DNA of 13,005 nucleotides. Origin: DATBFX01 sp036558305. GTDB taxonomy: Bacteria; Chloroflexota; Chloroflexia; Thermomicrobiales; UBA6265. Both the position numbers and the translations under genes were made by a program. Under the pieces are notes generated by a model. It was not told the DNA's origin. It did not search any database and saw only the letters and a list, made by a program, of their open reading frames with translations. The stretch lies in assembly GCA_036558305.1 (NCBI GenBank), contig DATBFX010000512.1, positions 1 to 13,005 of the forward strand, read 5' to 3'. Shown in pieces: positions 1 to 8,200 of the stretch. Each line of letters opens with the position of its first letter. The stretch's first letter is position 1.

Positions 1-46
1 CGACAACATAGTCGGCCACGGCCGGCAGAGCCAGCGCATCGATGCG

Positions 47-70
47 GGGCCGCCAGGGGGTGGGCGGCCC
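47..70. repeat. Hairpin downstream of the GGT-family gene
   Basis: GGGCCGCC (47-54) and GGCGGCCC (63-70) form a perfect 8-bp stem with an 8-base loop, 71 bases past the stop at 141. No T-run follows on the minus strand, so it is at best a factor-assisted terminator. The rest of 1-140 shows no gene I can support. Confidence 0.4.
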
Positions 71-140
71 AAACGAAGGCGCCGGTATCCCCGCCCCTTA
101 CCCCTCAGACAACACCACGCCCAAAGGCGATTGCCCTGGC

Positions 141-1775
141 CTACCATCCCAGCGCGTACCCGTCCCGCCGCGGGTCGGCGCCGCCCATGAGGACGCGGCT
201 GTCGGGGTCGACCATGATGCCCTGGCCGCCGCCGACGAGGTAGGACCAATCGTCGATCAGGCGGATGGTGTGGCCGCGGGCGAGGAGGTCGTCGCGGACC
301 GATTTCGGGATGCGGGCTTCGATCTCGATGGTGGTGCCCTCGTAGGTGCGGACGCGAGGGGCCTCGATCGCGGCCTGGATCGAGAAGCCGTGGTCGAGGA
401 GGTTGGAGATCATCTGGGGGGTGGTCTCGAGGATACCGAAGGAACCGGGGGTGCCGATGACGGCGAAGAGGTCGTTGCCGCGGAAGACGGCGGCGGGGGC
501 CATGCACATCTCGATCTGCTTGCGGGGGCCGATGATGTTCGGGCTGTCCGGGTGGAGGTCGAACCAGTAGGCGAAGTTGTTGAGCATGAGACCGGTGTCG
601 CCGGCCATGACGCCGCTGCCGAACCCGTCGCCGAGACTCTGGGTGACGGACACCGCGTTGCCCTCGCCGTCGACCACGTCGAAGTGCGTCGTGCACTCCT
701 TGAGGGCGCGGGCCGGTTCGCCGGGGAGGATGGCGCCGGCCGGGGCGGGTCCGGTGTAGCGCTCGCCCTCGCTCGGTTTGGCGCGGTTGGGGTCGATCAG
801 GGCGCGGCGGGCGGCGGCGTAGTCCTTCGAGAGGAGTCGTGCCGTGGGGACGTCGGGGCGGGCGGCGAAGGCGATGCGGTCGGCAACCGACAGCTTCATC
901 GCCTCGGCCATCAGGTGGATCGTCTGGGCGGTGTTCTGTCCCGTTGCCGCGAGATCGCAGGACTCGAGGATGTTGAAGGTCTCCAGGTATTGGATACCGG
1001 CGCAGGGCGGCGGTGGGCAGCAGACGTCGTAGCCGCGGTAGGTGGCGCGGATCGGGTCTTTCCAGACGGGGCGGTAACCGGCCAGGTCGTCTTCGGTCAG
1101 GTGACCGCCCTGGGCGCGGAGCGATTGGACGATCCGCCCGCCGAGTTCACCGCGATAGAAGCGTTCCTGGCCGCCGTCGATAACCTCGCGGTAGGTCTTC
1201 GCGAGGAGGGGTTGGCGGATGACGGAGCCGGGAGCCGGGGGTGCCCCGCCGGGCATAAAGACCGACTTCGTTTCGCCCGTGAGGTGCCCGGCGTTGAAGG
1301 AATTGCGGTAGAAGTACTCGTTCTTGAGGGTGATGGGGACACCGGCCTCGGCGTACTCGATCGCCGGGGCAAAGACAGCGGCGCGGTCGAGTTTGCCGTA
1401 GGTTTCGAGGGCGGTCAGCCACCCGGCGCAAGCGCCGGGGACGAGCGGCGACTTCGGTCCGTGGTCTTTTTCGTCGGGCGAGGCGAAGGCGTCGGGCGAG
1501 GCGGCGGCGGCACTGGGACCGACGTAGTCGAGGACGCGCAGTCGGCGCCCGTTCGCGGAGTAGACGAGCATGTAGCCGACGCCGGCGATGCCGGACATGT
1601 ACGGTTCGACGACGTTGAGGGCGGCGGCGGTCGCGACCGCGGCATCGATCGCGTTGCCGCCCTGCTGCAAGATCCGCAGACCGGCGACCGAGGCCAAAAA
1701 ATGGGCGGAGGCGACCATCCCCCGCGTCCCCATCACGACCGGTCGGTGCGCCAATCCTCGATTCGGCCAGACCAT
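141..1775 (-). CDS. Gamma-glutamyltranspeptidase-family Ntn hydrolase
   Basis: This 544-residue protein belongs to the gamma-glutamyltranspeptidase family, enzymes made as one chain that cleaves itself at a Thr which then becomes the nucleophile. The TTHFDVVDGEGNAVS block puts that Thr at residue 362. Other family signatures are the N-terminal QQGGNAIDAAVATA, GFGSGV, the LNN block and GTPGSFG. There is no convincing signal peptide, so it is probably cytoplasmic. I chose the ATG at 1775 rather than 1823 because AAGGGGAG lies 4 bases upstream and homology begins there. Recalled E. coli glutamyl-binding residues appear changed: LDY-V-GP where LDF-R-E is usual, and LNNFAYWF where LNNQMDDF is usual. 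The substrate may therefore not be glutathione. The family call is firm; the substrate is unknown. It lies 105 bases downstream of the DUF4397 gene. Confidence 0.9.
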   Translation of the reverse strand: MVWPNRGLAHRPVVMGTRGMVASAHFLASVAGLRILQQGGNAIDAAVATAAALNVVEPYMSGIAGVGYMLVYSANGRRLRVLDYVGPSAAAASPDAFASPDEKDHGPKSPLVPGACAGWLTALETYGKLDRAAVFAPAIEYAEAGVPITLKNEYFYRNSFNAGHLTGETKSVFMPGGAPPAPGSVIRQPLLAKTYREVIDGGQERFYRGELGGRIVQSLRAQGGHLTEDDLAGYRPVWKDPIRATYRGYDVCCPPPPCAGIQYLETFNILESCDLAATGQNTAQTIHLMAEAMKLSVADRIAFAARPDVPTARLLSKDYAAARRALIDPNRAKPSEGERYTGPAPAGAILPGEPARALKECTTHFDVVDGEGNAVSVTQSLGDGFGSGVMAGDTGLMLNNFAYWFDLHPDSPNIIGPRKQIEMCMAPAAVFRGNDLFAVIGTPGSFGILETTPQMISNLLDHGFSIQAAIEAPRVRTYEGTTIEIEARIPKSVRDDLLARGHTIRLIDDWSYLVGGGQGIMVDPDSRVLMGGADPRRDGYALGW

Positions 1776-1779
1776 CTCG

Positions 1780-1787
1780 CTCCCCTT
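1780..1787 (-). promoter_or_regulatory. Ribosome binding site deciding the start at 1775
   Basis: AAGGGGAG on the minus strand, 4 bases before the ATG at 1775. It supports this start over the in-frame upstream ATG at 1823, whose extra 16 residues are Arg-rich and unlike the family N-terminus. Confidence 0.6.
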
Positions 1788-1796
1788 TTCTCGTGT

Positions 1797-1815
1797 CCGG
1801 CGGGGACTCCGCCGG
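1797..1815. repeat. GC-rich hairpin between the DUF4397 and GGT-family genes
   Basis: CCGGCGG (1797-1803) and CCGCCGG (1809-1815) form a perfect 7-bp stem with a 5-base loop. It sits in the 105-base spacer, 21 bases upstream of the start at 1775. No T-run follows on the minus strand, so it is not a classical intrinsic terminator. It could weaken read-through or be chance in GC-rich DNA. Confidence 0.4.
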
Positions 1816-1880
1816 CGGGCCATGTGGGGCGGAATCTTCCCACATGACAGCGAGGAACAGGGAAACGGTCCTGCCGTCGG

Positions 1881-2723
1881 TCAGGAGGTCGTTTGCGTGT
1901 GCCAGCCGACGTAGGCATAGTTGACGATGCCGCCGTTGGCGCCGAGCGCGATGTAGGACCAGGCTTCGCCGGTGAAGGCGGGGAGTTGGGTGCCGACGGC
2001 GCTGTCCAGGCCGGTCCCGGTCGGCACCGTGTAGAGGTTGGTCGCGGAGAGGTTGTTGTCCGACGTCAGTGCGACGTATTTGGCGGCCTTCCCGAATTTC
2101 AGGTTGTGGGCGATCCGCTTGGCGCTGTCCATGGGCTGCCCCGGCGCCACGGCGTAGCTGTCGACGGGGCCGAGATCGCGGCCGGCGTTGATCACGCGTA
2201 CCCGCGCCGCCTTGGCGGGCAAGGGCGCGAGATCGACCGCGTACGACGTGACGCGGATTTTGGTCGGCTTGTCGTAGAGCACGACCTCGTAGGCACCGCC
2301 CGGTTTGAAGGTGAGAGACTTGTCGATCAGGGCTGCGGACGGGTCCTTGCCGGTTTCGACGACCTGCATGCGGCGTTTGCCGGCGGCGACCGACTTGATG
2401 TCGTTCCACTGGTAGGCGACGGACGTGCGGAGGGGCTGGCTCGCGACGACTTTCGCACCGTCGACGTAGACGTCGAGCGGCGGTGCGTCGGGCGAGCCCG
2501 TCACGAACACGACGCAGGCGTCGCCTTCCCGCAATCCGGCGACCATCGCCGACTCGATCGCCACGCAATCGGGTCCTGCCACCGGCGAGGCTCCGGCCAC
2601 GGGCGTCGCCTCGGCCGCGCCCGCGGCGGCAACCGAAACCGCCGATGCCAGCAGTGCGCACGCAATCAGCATCGTGAGGACCCGGCCAGTCTGGCGACCG
2701 TACGGCCGCGAAACCTCTTCCAT
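1881..2723 (-). CDS. Secreted DUF4397-domain protein
   Basis: This 280-residue protein has an N-terminal signal sequence (hydrophobic core about residues 15-37, GRVLTMLIACALLASAVSV) followed by a short Ala/Pro/Val linker. Residues about 70-155 match the DUF4397 pattern (VTGSPDAPPLDVYVDGAKVV, then a basic 'AAGKRRMQVVETG' strand), and residues 172-275 look like a second, more diverged copy starting RVRVINAGRDLGPVDSYAV. DUF4397 is an Ig-like extracellular or cell-surface domain of unknown function. The start is ATG 2723, supported by AAGAAGG six bases upstream; the same frame stays open much further upstream, but that part is a shadow of the HAF gene. It follows the HAF gene by 83 bases on the same strand and is probably co-transcribed with it. 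Confidence 0.85.
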   Translation of the reverse strand: MEEVSRPYGRQTGRVLTMLIACALLASAVSVAAAGAAEATPVAGASPVAGPDCVAIESAMVAGLREGDACVVFVTGSPDAPPLDVYVDGAKVVASQPLRTSVAYQWNDIKSVAAGKRRMQVVETGKDPSAALIDKSLTFKPGGAYEVVLYDKPTKIRVTSYAVDLAPLPAKAARVRVINAGRDLGPVDSYAVAPGQPMDSAKRIAHNLKFGKAAKYVALTSDNNLSATNLYTVPTGTGLDSAVGTQLPAFTGEAWSYIALGANGGIVNYAYVGWHTQTTS

Positions 2724-2806
2724 CTCCGACCTTCTTTCGTCGCGCCTCCTCGCGGCTGCTCCTCGCGATCCCGGGAGGGCTCGAAGCACGAAGCGACCGG
2801 TCCGGG

Positions 2807-4294
2807 CTAGGTGATTCGGTTCGCGTCGCTGATCTCCCCGCAGGCGGCGATCGTGCCGTCGGCCGGGTCGCTGCCCTGGTTGACGACGATCGACCGCGAT
2901 GAGGCGAGCAGATCGGACAATGCGGCCGAGACGACGGTAATGCTCGTGCCGGTCGGGTCGATCGCGGTCAGCGGGAATTCCGGTTTCGGATCGTCGCCAC
3001 AGGCTCCCGTGTGGATGGCGGCTGCCTGACCGGCACTGCCACCGACGACCAGGAGCGTGACCGCCGTCTTGTCGCCGGAGCCCTGGAGTGAGGCCGTTCC
3101 CTTGACGCCGGAGCCGTTCTGCTCGGCGATGGCGATGGTGACGGGACCGGCCTCGCTGGAACCGGCCGTCGCCGCCGCGGTTGAAGCGGCAGTGGGTTTG
3201 ACCGGCGTCAGCACCGCGCCGTAGTAGCCGCCGTTCCCGCCGAAGCCATCCGCCGCGATCTGCCCCTTGTCGTTGATCGCCAGGGCCTCCAGCACGTCGC
3301 CCCACCCCCCGTCCGCCGGAATCTGATCGCTCAGGCGAGCGATTTTCCCCTGATCCCAGCGGACGGCAACGGTGGAGCGTCCGTCCGCCGTCGCTTTGGG
3401 GGAGTCGGAAACGCCGACGACCTGACCGGCGGCGTTGATGCCCGTCGCCCAACTCTCGGTACCGCCCGGCAGCGTGCCGAGGTCGCTGATCTTCCCGCTT
3501 TCCCAGAGGACGGCGTGGAGGTTTGGATCGTTGTTGAGGTTCGAGTAGCCGGCGATCTGCCCGGCGTCGTTGATCGCCAGGGCCAGGCTGGTGTCGCCGC
3601 CGGGGAGGGTGCCGAGGTCGGTGATCTTGCCATCCTGCCAGAGCACCGCATGGACACCCTGGTGGGCCGTGCGCACGCCGTTCCCGCCGAGGGCGAGCAC
3701 GCCGTCCGGTGTCGTCGCCGCGCCCCCGACGATCTGGCCGCCGGCGTTGACGTCGAGCGCCGCGCTGATGCCGCCGCCCGGCACCGTGCCGAGGTCGGTG
3801 ACCTTGCCGCTCTGCCAGACGCAGGCGTGTTGACTGGAAGTGTTCTTCGGGTCCGTCAGCGAATCGCCGACGACGAGGGCGCGGTCGTTGACCCCCCAGG
3901 CATGGGAGGCGCCACCGAGCGACGGCAGCGCCGTCTGCTCGCCCTTCTTCCAGGTTACGGCCCGATCGACGGAATCCTGACCGGTGACGTAGCCAACGAC
4001 CGTCCCGCCCTTGGTGACACCGGTCGCGAAACTGGTCGTCGAATCGGGGCCAAGGAGTTCGGATTCCCCTTTGCGCCAGAGCAGCGCGCGAATCGGGCCG
4101 TTGCCGAAGGAGTTGCCGACGACCACACCCGAGGCGTTGATCGCCGTCGGTTGGGTGTAGCTGTCTCCTTTTAGGGGATCGACTTCGCTGACCTTGAAAC
4201 TCGGCTGGTCCGCGGCAAAACCCGGCCTTGCCGGGGCCACGACCAGCAGACAAAGCAGCGAAACCACCAGGCGACCGAATATGAGCCGAGCCAT
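2807..4294 (-). CDS. Secreted HAF-repeat protein with C-terminal SOD-like domain
   Basis: This 495-residue protein has a signal peptide (residues 1-28, core VVSLLCLLVVA, likely cut near GFAA/DQ). Residues about 30-365 carry HAF-type repeats built on AVLWxxGKxxDLGTLPGG followed by AINDxGQIxGxS; DLGT(V/L)PGG occurs at about 167, 227 and 271, with more degenerate copies around. A Thr/Ala linker (365-380) leads to residues 381-495, which resemble Cu/Zn superoxide dismutase-like extracellular domains (GSGVKGTASL, IHTGACGD, SLSDLL-like stretch, IAACGEI). Cys432 and Cys485 could pair. Only one His (428) remains where several metal ligands are expected, so dismutase activity is doubtful. The start is fixed by AAAGGAGG six bases before ATG 4294. 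The ligand is unknown; cell-surface or envelope binding is inferred. Confidence 0.85.
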   Translation of the reverse strand: MARLIFGRLVVSLLCLLVVAPARPGFAADQPSFKVSEVDPLKGDSYTQPTAINASGVVVGNSFGNGPIRALLWRKGESELLGPDSTTSFATGVTKGGTVVGYVTGQDSVDRAVTWKKGEQTALPSLGGASHAWGVNDRALVVGDSLTDPKNTSSQHACVWQSGKVTDLGTVPGGGISAALDVNAGGQIVGGAATTPDGVLALGGNGVRTAHQGVHAVLWQDGKITDLGTLPGGDTSLALAINDAGQIAGYSNLNNDPNLHAVLWESGKISDLGTLPGGTESWATGINAAGQVVGVSDSPKATADGRSTVAVRWDQGKIARLSDQIPADGGWGDVLEALAINDKGQIAADGFGGNGGYYGAVLTPVKPTAASTAAATAGSSEAGPVTIAIAEQNGSGVKGTASLQGSGDKTAVTLLVVGGSAGQAAAIHTGACGDDPKPEFPLTAIDPTGTSITVVSAALSDLLASSRSIVVNQGSDPADGTIAACGEISDANRIT

Positions 4295-4300
4295 CGCGAT

Positions 4301-4308
4301 CCTCCTTT
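4301..4308 (-). promoter_or_regulatory. Strong Shine-Dalgarno of the HAF gene
   Basis: AAAGGAGG, six bases before ATG 4294. It selects this start over the in-frame ATG at 4339, which has no such site and would put a charged 15-residue extension before the signal peptide. The surrounding leader (GCGACGAAAGGAGG) closely resembles the leader of the downstream DUF4397 gene (GCGACGAAAGAAGG). Confidence 0.75.
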
Positions 4309-4331
4309 CGTCGCCCCGAGGCTTTGCCGCC

Positions 4332-4526
4332 TCAGCCACCGAGGTTGTTGCAGATCGTCGGGTCCCGGAGGCACGCCGTCCCCGTGCAACAGGCGAACCG
4401 GAAGGCGGCGCCCGGGGAGGCGATCCCGCACTCGTCGCCGCTTCCCCCGCGGAGGCACTCGCCGTTAACGCGGGCCGCGCCGGAAGCGAGCAGAAGCGGC
4501 AACGGACGAGACCGGGTGCAGATCAT
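4332..4526 (-). CDS. Possible small Cys-rich secreted peptide
   Basis: This is a 64-residue open frame in the 313-base gap between the FHA regulator and the HAF gene, ending 37 bases before the HAF start on the same strand. It has a short hydrophobic N-terminus (PLPLLLASGAA) and a Cys-rich remainder: GEC, DEC, then CC-x4-C-x6-C. This spacing recalls small disulfide-rich (knottin-like) modules seen in some secreted bacterial proteins. Third codon positions are almost all G or C after codon 20, as in real genes here. Against it: the only ATG lacks a clear Shine-Dalgarno, and the signal sequence is minimal. The frame is also open further upstream without another ATG, so it may be the 3' remnant of a longer gene. 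I do not recognise the family with certainty. Confidence 0.4.
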   Translation of the reverse strand: MICTRSRPLPLLLASGAARVNGECLRGGSGDECGIASPGAAFRFACCTGTACLRDPTICNNLGG

Positions 4527-4607
4527 GCCGACGTTCGAGCTTAGGGAAATCTTACTGCACGACCAGCCCGTTTGCCTGACGATCGACTGATGAAGTCGGA
4601 AGGTCGC

Positions 4608-5261
4608 TCAGGCGACAAGGGTGTAGCCATATCCGGGACGTGTCTGCACCAGATCGGCGGCAGGATCGAGGCGGCGGAGTTTGCCGCGCAGGGTGCTGAC
4701 GACCTTATCGAGGGCGTCGGCATCGCGACCGGGCGGGTAGTCGTCGCCCCAGATGGCGGCGGCGCACGACTCGCGGGAGCAGACGGCACCGAGGCGGCGG
4801 TAGAGGTGGAGCAACAGCCGGAACTCGTTCGGGGTGAGATCGAGCGGGCGACTGTCGAAGGCAAACCGGAGGAGCCGGTCGTCGTAGGTGAGACGAGGGG
4901 GCGCGGTTCCAGCGGTCGTTGCCGAGGCGGGAACGGTGACGTCGTCGACGAAACGGAGGAGGGCATCCGGAGCGCCGAGGCCGATGGCGTCGCGGTCGGC
5001 GAGGGTGCGCGGGCCGTCGAGGAGGAGACCGTTGACGAAGGTGCCGTTGCGGCTGCCGAGATCGCGGAGGACGAAGCGGTCGCCCTCGCGGCCGATCACG
5101 GCGTGGAGGCGAGAGACGGTCTGGCGGGGGACGACGACCCGGTTGCCGTCGGCACGGCCGATCGTGCAGGGGTCGTCGGTCAGCAGGAGTTGGGGCGGCT
5201 GGATCGCGTCGTCGAGCGCGACGAGGCGGCGGACGAGGGGGGGAACGCTGCCGTCGGTCAT
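4608..5261 (-). CDS. FHA-domain winged-helix transcriptional regulator
   Basis: This is a 217-residue, probably cytoplasmic, DNA-binding regulator. An N-terminal FHA domain (about 24-105) carries the phosphothreonine-reading set Gly35-Arg36, Ser50 with His53 (SRLH) and Asn72/Asn77 (SRNGTFVNG). Residues about 122-217 form an OmpR/PhoB-type winged helix (LDLTPNEFRLLLHL, AIWGDDYPPGRDADALDKVV, then QTRPGYGYTLVA). There is no receiver domain. Its ATG overlaps the TGA of the kinase gene (ATGA, 5258-5261), with GAGGAA a few bases upstream inside the kinase gene, so translation is probably coupled. The natural inference is that the FHA domain binds the autophosphorylated kinase and the winged helix regulates nearby promoters. 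EmbR uses similar domains in the reverse order. Longer upstream reading in this frame is a shadow of the kinase gene. Confidence 0.92.
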   Translation of the reverse strand: MTDGSVPPLVRRLVALDDAIQPPQLLLTDDPCTIGRADGNRVVVPRQTVSRLHAVIGREGDRFVLRDLGSRNGTFVNGLLLDGPRTLADRDAIGLGAPDALLRFVDDVTVPASATTAGTAPPRLTYDDRLLRFAFDSRPLDLTPNEFRLLLHLYRRLGAVCSRESCAAAIWGDDYPPGRDADALDKVVSTLRGKLRRLDPAADLVQTRPGYGYTLVA

Positions 5262-8200
5262 ACCGGTTCCTCGCGCAAGGCGTCGGCGACGGCCTCGTCG
5301 AGGGTCAACCGGCGGCCCGTCTCCCAGATCGCGGCGGCGGTCTCCACCTGATAGGTGGCGATGGCGTGGTCGTAGCGCTCGTGTTCCTCGGCCAACCACT
5401 CGGCGCCGATCGCGGCGCGGTGGGTTTCGGCAGCGGCGAAGAGGCGACCGCCGCGCGTGCGGTCGCCGCGGCGCCAGGCGAGCTCCGCCAGGGCGAGGAG
5501 ACAGTCGGTGACGCCGAGTTTCTCGCCGAGCGCGTGGCGCAGGCGCAGACTCTCGCGGAAGCGGTTGGTGGCGAGGGGGACGTCGCCCTCGCCGTCGGCC
5601 ACGAGACCGAGGGTGTAGAGGGTCAAGGCGGTGCCGCCCTTGTCGCCCAATGCCTCGGAGAGGGCGAGGCATTCGCCGAGGTGGGCGTTGGCTTGCGCGA
5701 AGTCGCGGCGGTGGTTGGCAACGATGCCGAGGTTGTGGAGGGATCGGGCGACCGCCTCGCGGTTGCCGTATTCGCGGGCGACGGCGAGGCATTCGGCGAA
5801 GCGGGCGGCGGCGAGGTCGTAGTCGCCTTGCTGGCGGGCGACGACGCCGAGTCCGTTCAGCGAAAAGACCATCCCGGCGCGGTCGCCGGTGAGGCGGCGC
5901 AGCTCCAGCGTCTCCTGGTAGAGGTCCGTGGCGCGTCGGTAGTCGCCGCGTTCGTAGGCGAGGATGGCGAAGTTGTTGAGGGTCCTGGCGAGCCCGACGT
6001 CGTCGCCGAGGCGCCGGCGGAGGGCGATGGCCTCCGCGTAGTGGGCGGCGGCGGTGGCGAAGTCGCCGCGGTTGTGGGCGAGGACGGCGGCACCGTGGAG
6101 CGCCTGGGCACGGGCGCCGCCGGGCGCCGCCGCCGGGAGGGCCAGGGCGCGCTCCAGCCAGGTGCTCCCTTCGACGAGGTGCCCACGCACGTACCAGAAC
6201 CGCCAGAGGGCACCGCCGAGGCGAAGGGCCGACTCGCCGTCGCCACGGACGATCGCCCAATCGAGCGCCGCGCGCAGATTGGGGTGCTCGGATTCGAGCC
6301 GGTCGTACCAGACTCCCTGATCCGGTCCGACCAGTTCGATCTCCGCTCGCTCGGCAAGCGCGAGGAACCATCCGGCGTGGGCGCGTCGTGCCTCTTCCGC
6401 TTCGCCGAGGTTTTCCAATTGCTCTCGCGCAAACGTCCGAATCGTCTCCAACATCGCCCAGCGCGGCTCACCGCCGTTCGTCGGGATCAGGAGGTTCTTG
6501 GCGACGAGGGAGGCGAGGAGGTCGAGGACGGAGGGGGACAGGGGGACAGGGGGGCAGGGGGGCAGGACGGAGGGCTTCTGTCCCCCTACGACGGCCTCGG
6601 CCGCCTCCAGGGTGAAGCCGCCGGCGAACACCCCGAGCCGCCGAAACAGGACCTGTTCGTCGGGCGGGAGGAGGTCGTGGCTCCAGGCGATGGCGGAGCG
6701 GATCGTTTGCTGGCGGGCGGGGAGGTCGCGCGGACCGTCGGCGAGGAGGTCGAGGCGGTCGCCGAGGCGGGCGAGGAGGGCGGCGGGATCGCGGAACCGG
6801 CCGATGCGGGCGGCGGCCAGTTCGATCGCGAGAGGAAGACCGTCGAGGCGGGCGCAGATCGCGGTGACGGGGGCGGCAGTTTCGGGTGTCAGGGCGAAGG
6901 TGGGGAGGACGGCGCGGGCGCGGTCGAGGAAGAGGGCGACGGCCTCGTTGGTGGCGAGCCGGGCAAGATCGGCCGGTGCGGCGAGATCGGGGGTGGTGAG
7001 AGGCGGTGTCGGGTACTCGCGTTCGGCGCGGATGCGGAGGGGTTCCCGGCTGGTGACGGCGATCGAGAGGGAAGGGCAGGCGGCGAGAAGCTCGGCCACG
7101 AACGGAGCGGCCGGCAGGACTTGCTCGAAATTGTCGAGGACGAGCAGGAGCCGCTTGCGGGCAAGGAAGCGGACGAGTCGATCGCGGGGCGGATCGGTAC
7201 CCGCACCGGGCGCGGCCAGGGTCTGGGCGATGGTGCCCGCGACGAGCTGCGGATCGAAGATGCTCTCCAGCGAGACAAAGAAGACGCCGTCGGAGAACTC
7301 CGGCAAGAGACCGGCGGCAACCTGAAGCGCCAGCCGGGTTTTGCCGGTGCCGGCGGGACCGGTGATCGTGACGAGACGAGTGGCGGGTTGACGCATCAGC
7401 TCTGCGATCTCCGCGAGCTCGCGGAGGCGGCCGATGAAGGGATTGGGCGGGGCCGGGAGATTGTTCGGGTGTTCGCGCGATCGCGGGACCGGCGGCACCC
7501 AGACCGTCGCCTCTCCGGCGTCTGCCGCTTGCAACGCGACCCGCAGGGTGGCGGCGTCGCCGGGTCGGTCGGCGGGCCGCAGCGCGAGCGCCCACTGGAG
7601 AACGCGGCTGACCGCTTCCGGGATCGCGGGGTCGAGCGAGGTGACCGGGCGAAGCGGATCGGGTGACCCGGCGGCGAGGGCGGTCGCCCGCGCCAGGGCG
7701 TCGGGTGGCGGTTCATTGGTCAGGAGTTCGTAGAGGGTGGCGGCGAAGGCATAGAGGTCGCTGCGCGGTTCCGTCGCTTCGCCGCGGAGTTGCTCGAGGG
7801 GTGCGTAGCGGAAGGTGTAGCCGGCGAGACTTCGCGGGTGGGTCGAGGTACTGCCGCCTTTGGCGAGGCCGAAGTCGAGGAGGACGATCGCGCCGGCACC
7901 CCGCGGTTTGAGGTTGCTGGGCTTGACGTCGCGGTGGACGACGGGCGGTGTCTGACTGTGGAGGTACGCGAGTGCGTCGAGGATGCGATCGGCCCAGATG
8001 CGTACCTGTTCCCACGGGAACGAGGCATTTCGCCGCATCAGCATCGTGGCCAGATCGTCGCCGGGGACGTACTCCATGATGAGGAAGTCGTCACCGCCGT
8101 CGGCGAAGGCGTCGACGACGGACGGCAAGGCGGGGTGGCTGAGGTGTCGGAGGAGGCGGGCTTCGCGCTCGAAGGCGCGACGGAGGGGTTCGCCGCCGAG

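Noticed and set aside
1..140. Start or end of a further gene at the window edge
   Set aside because: A minus-strand reading (WRPRIDALALPAVADYVV) looks protein-like but has no start codon or ribosome site in view; too short to support.
42..1847. Plus-strand 601-residue open frame
   Set aside because: Composition is Gly/Val/Asp-rich without family motifs and it runs opposite to the clear GGT-family gene; it is a shadow typical of GC-rich DNA.
2724..4253. Upstream extension of the DUF4397 frame to 790 residues
   Set aside because: The first 510 residues are Arg/Gly-rich and are an alternate reading of the HAF gene; the signal peptide and ribosome site place the start at 2723.
5262..6371. Upstream extension of the FHA regulator to 587 residues
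   Set aside because: The extra part is an Arg/Pro-rich alternate reading of the TPR region; the FHA domain starts just after ATG 5261, which overlaps the kinase stop.
6526..6586. CRISPR-like array
   Set aside because: The units are very short G-runs with 2-3 base separations and no spacers or cas genes.
5366..7666. Plus-strand 766-residue open frame
   Set aside because: It lies antisense to the kinase/ATPase/TPR gene, has low-complexity Gly/Glu/Ala content and no recognisable domain.
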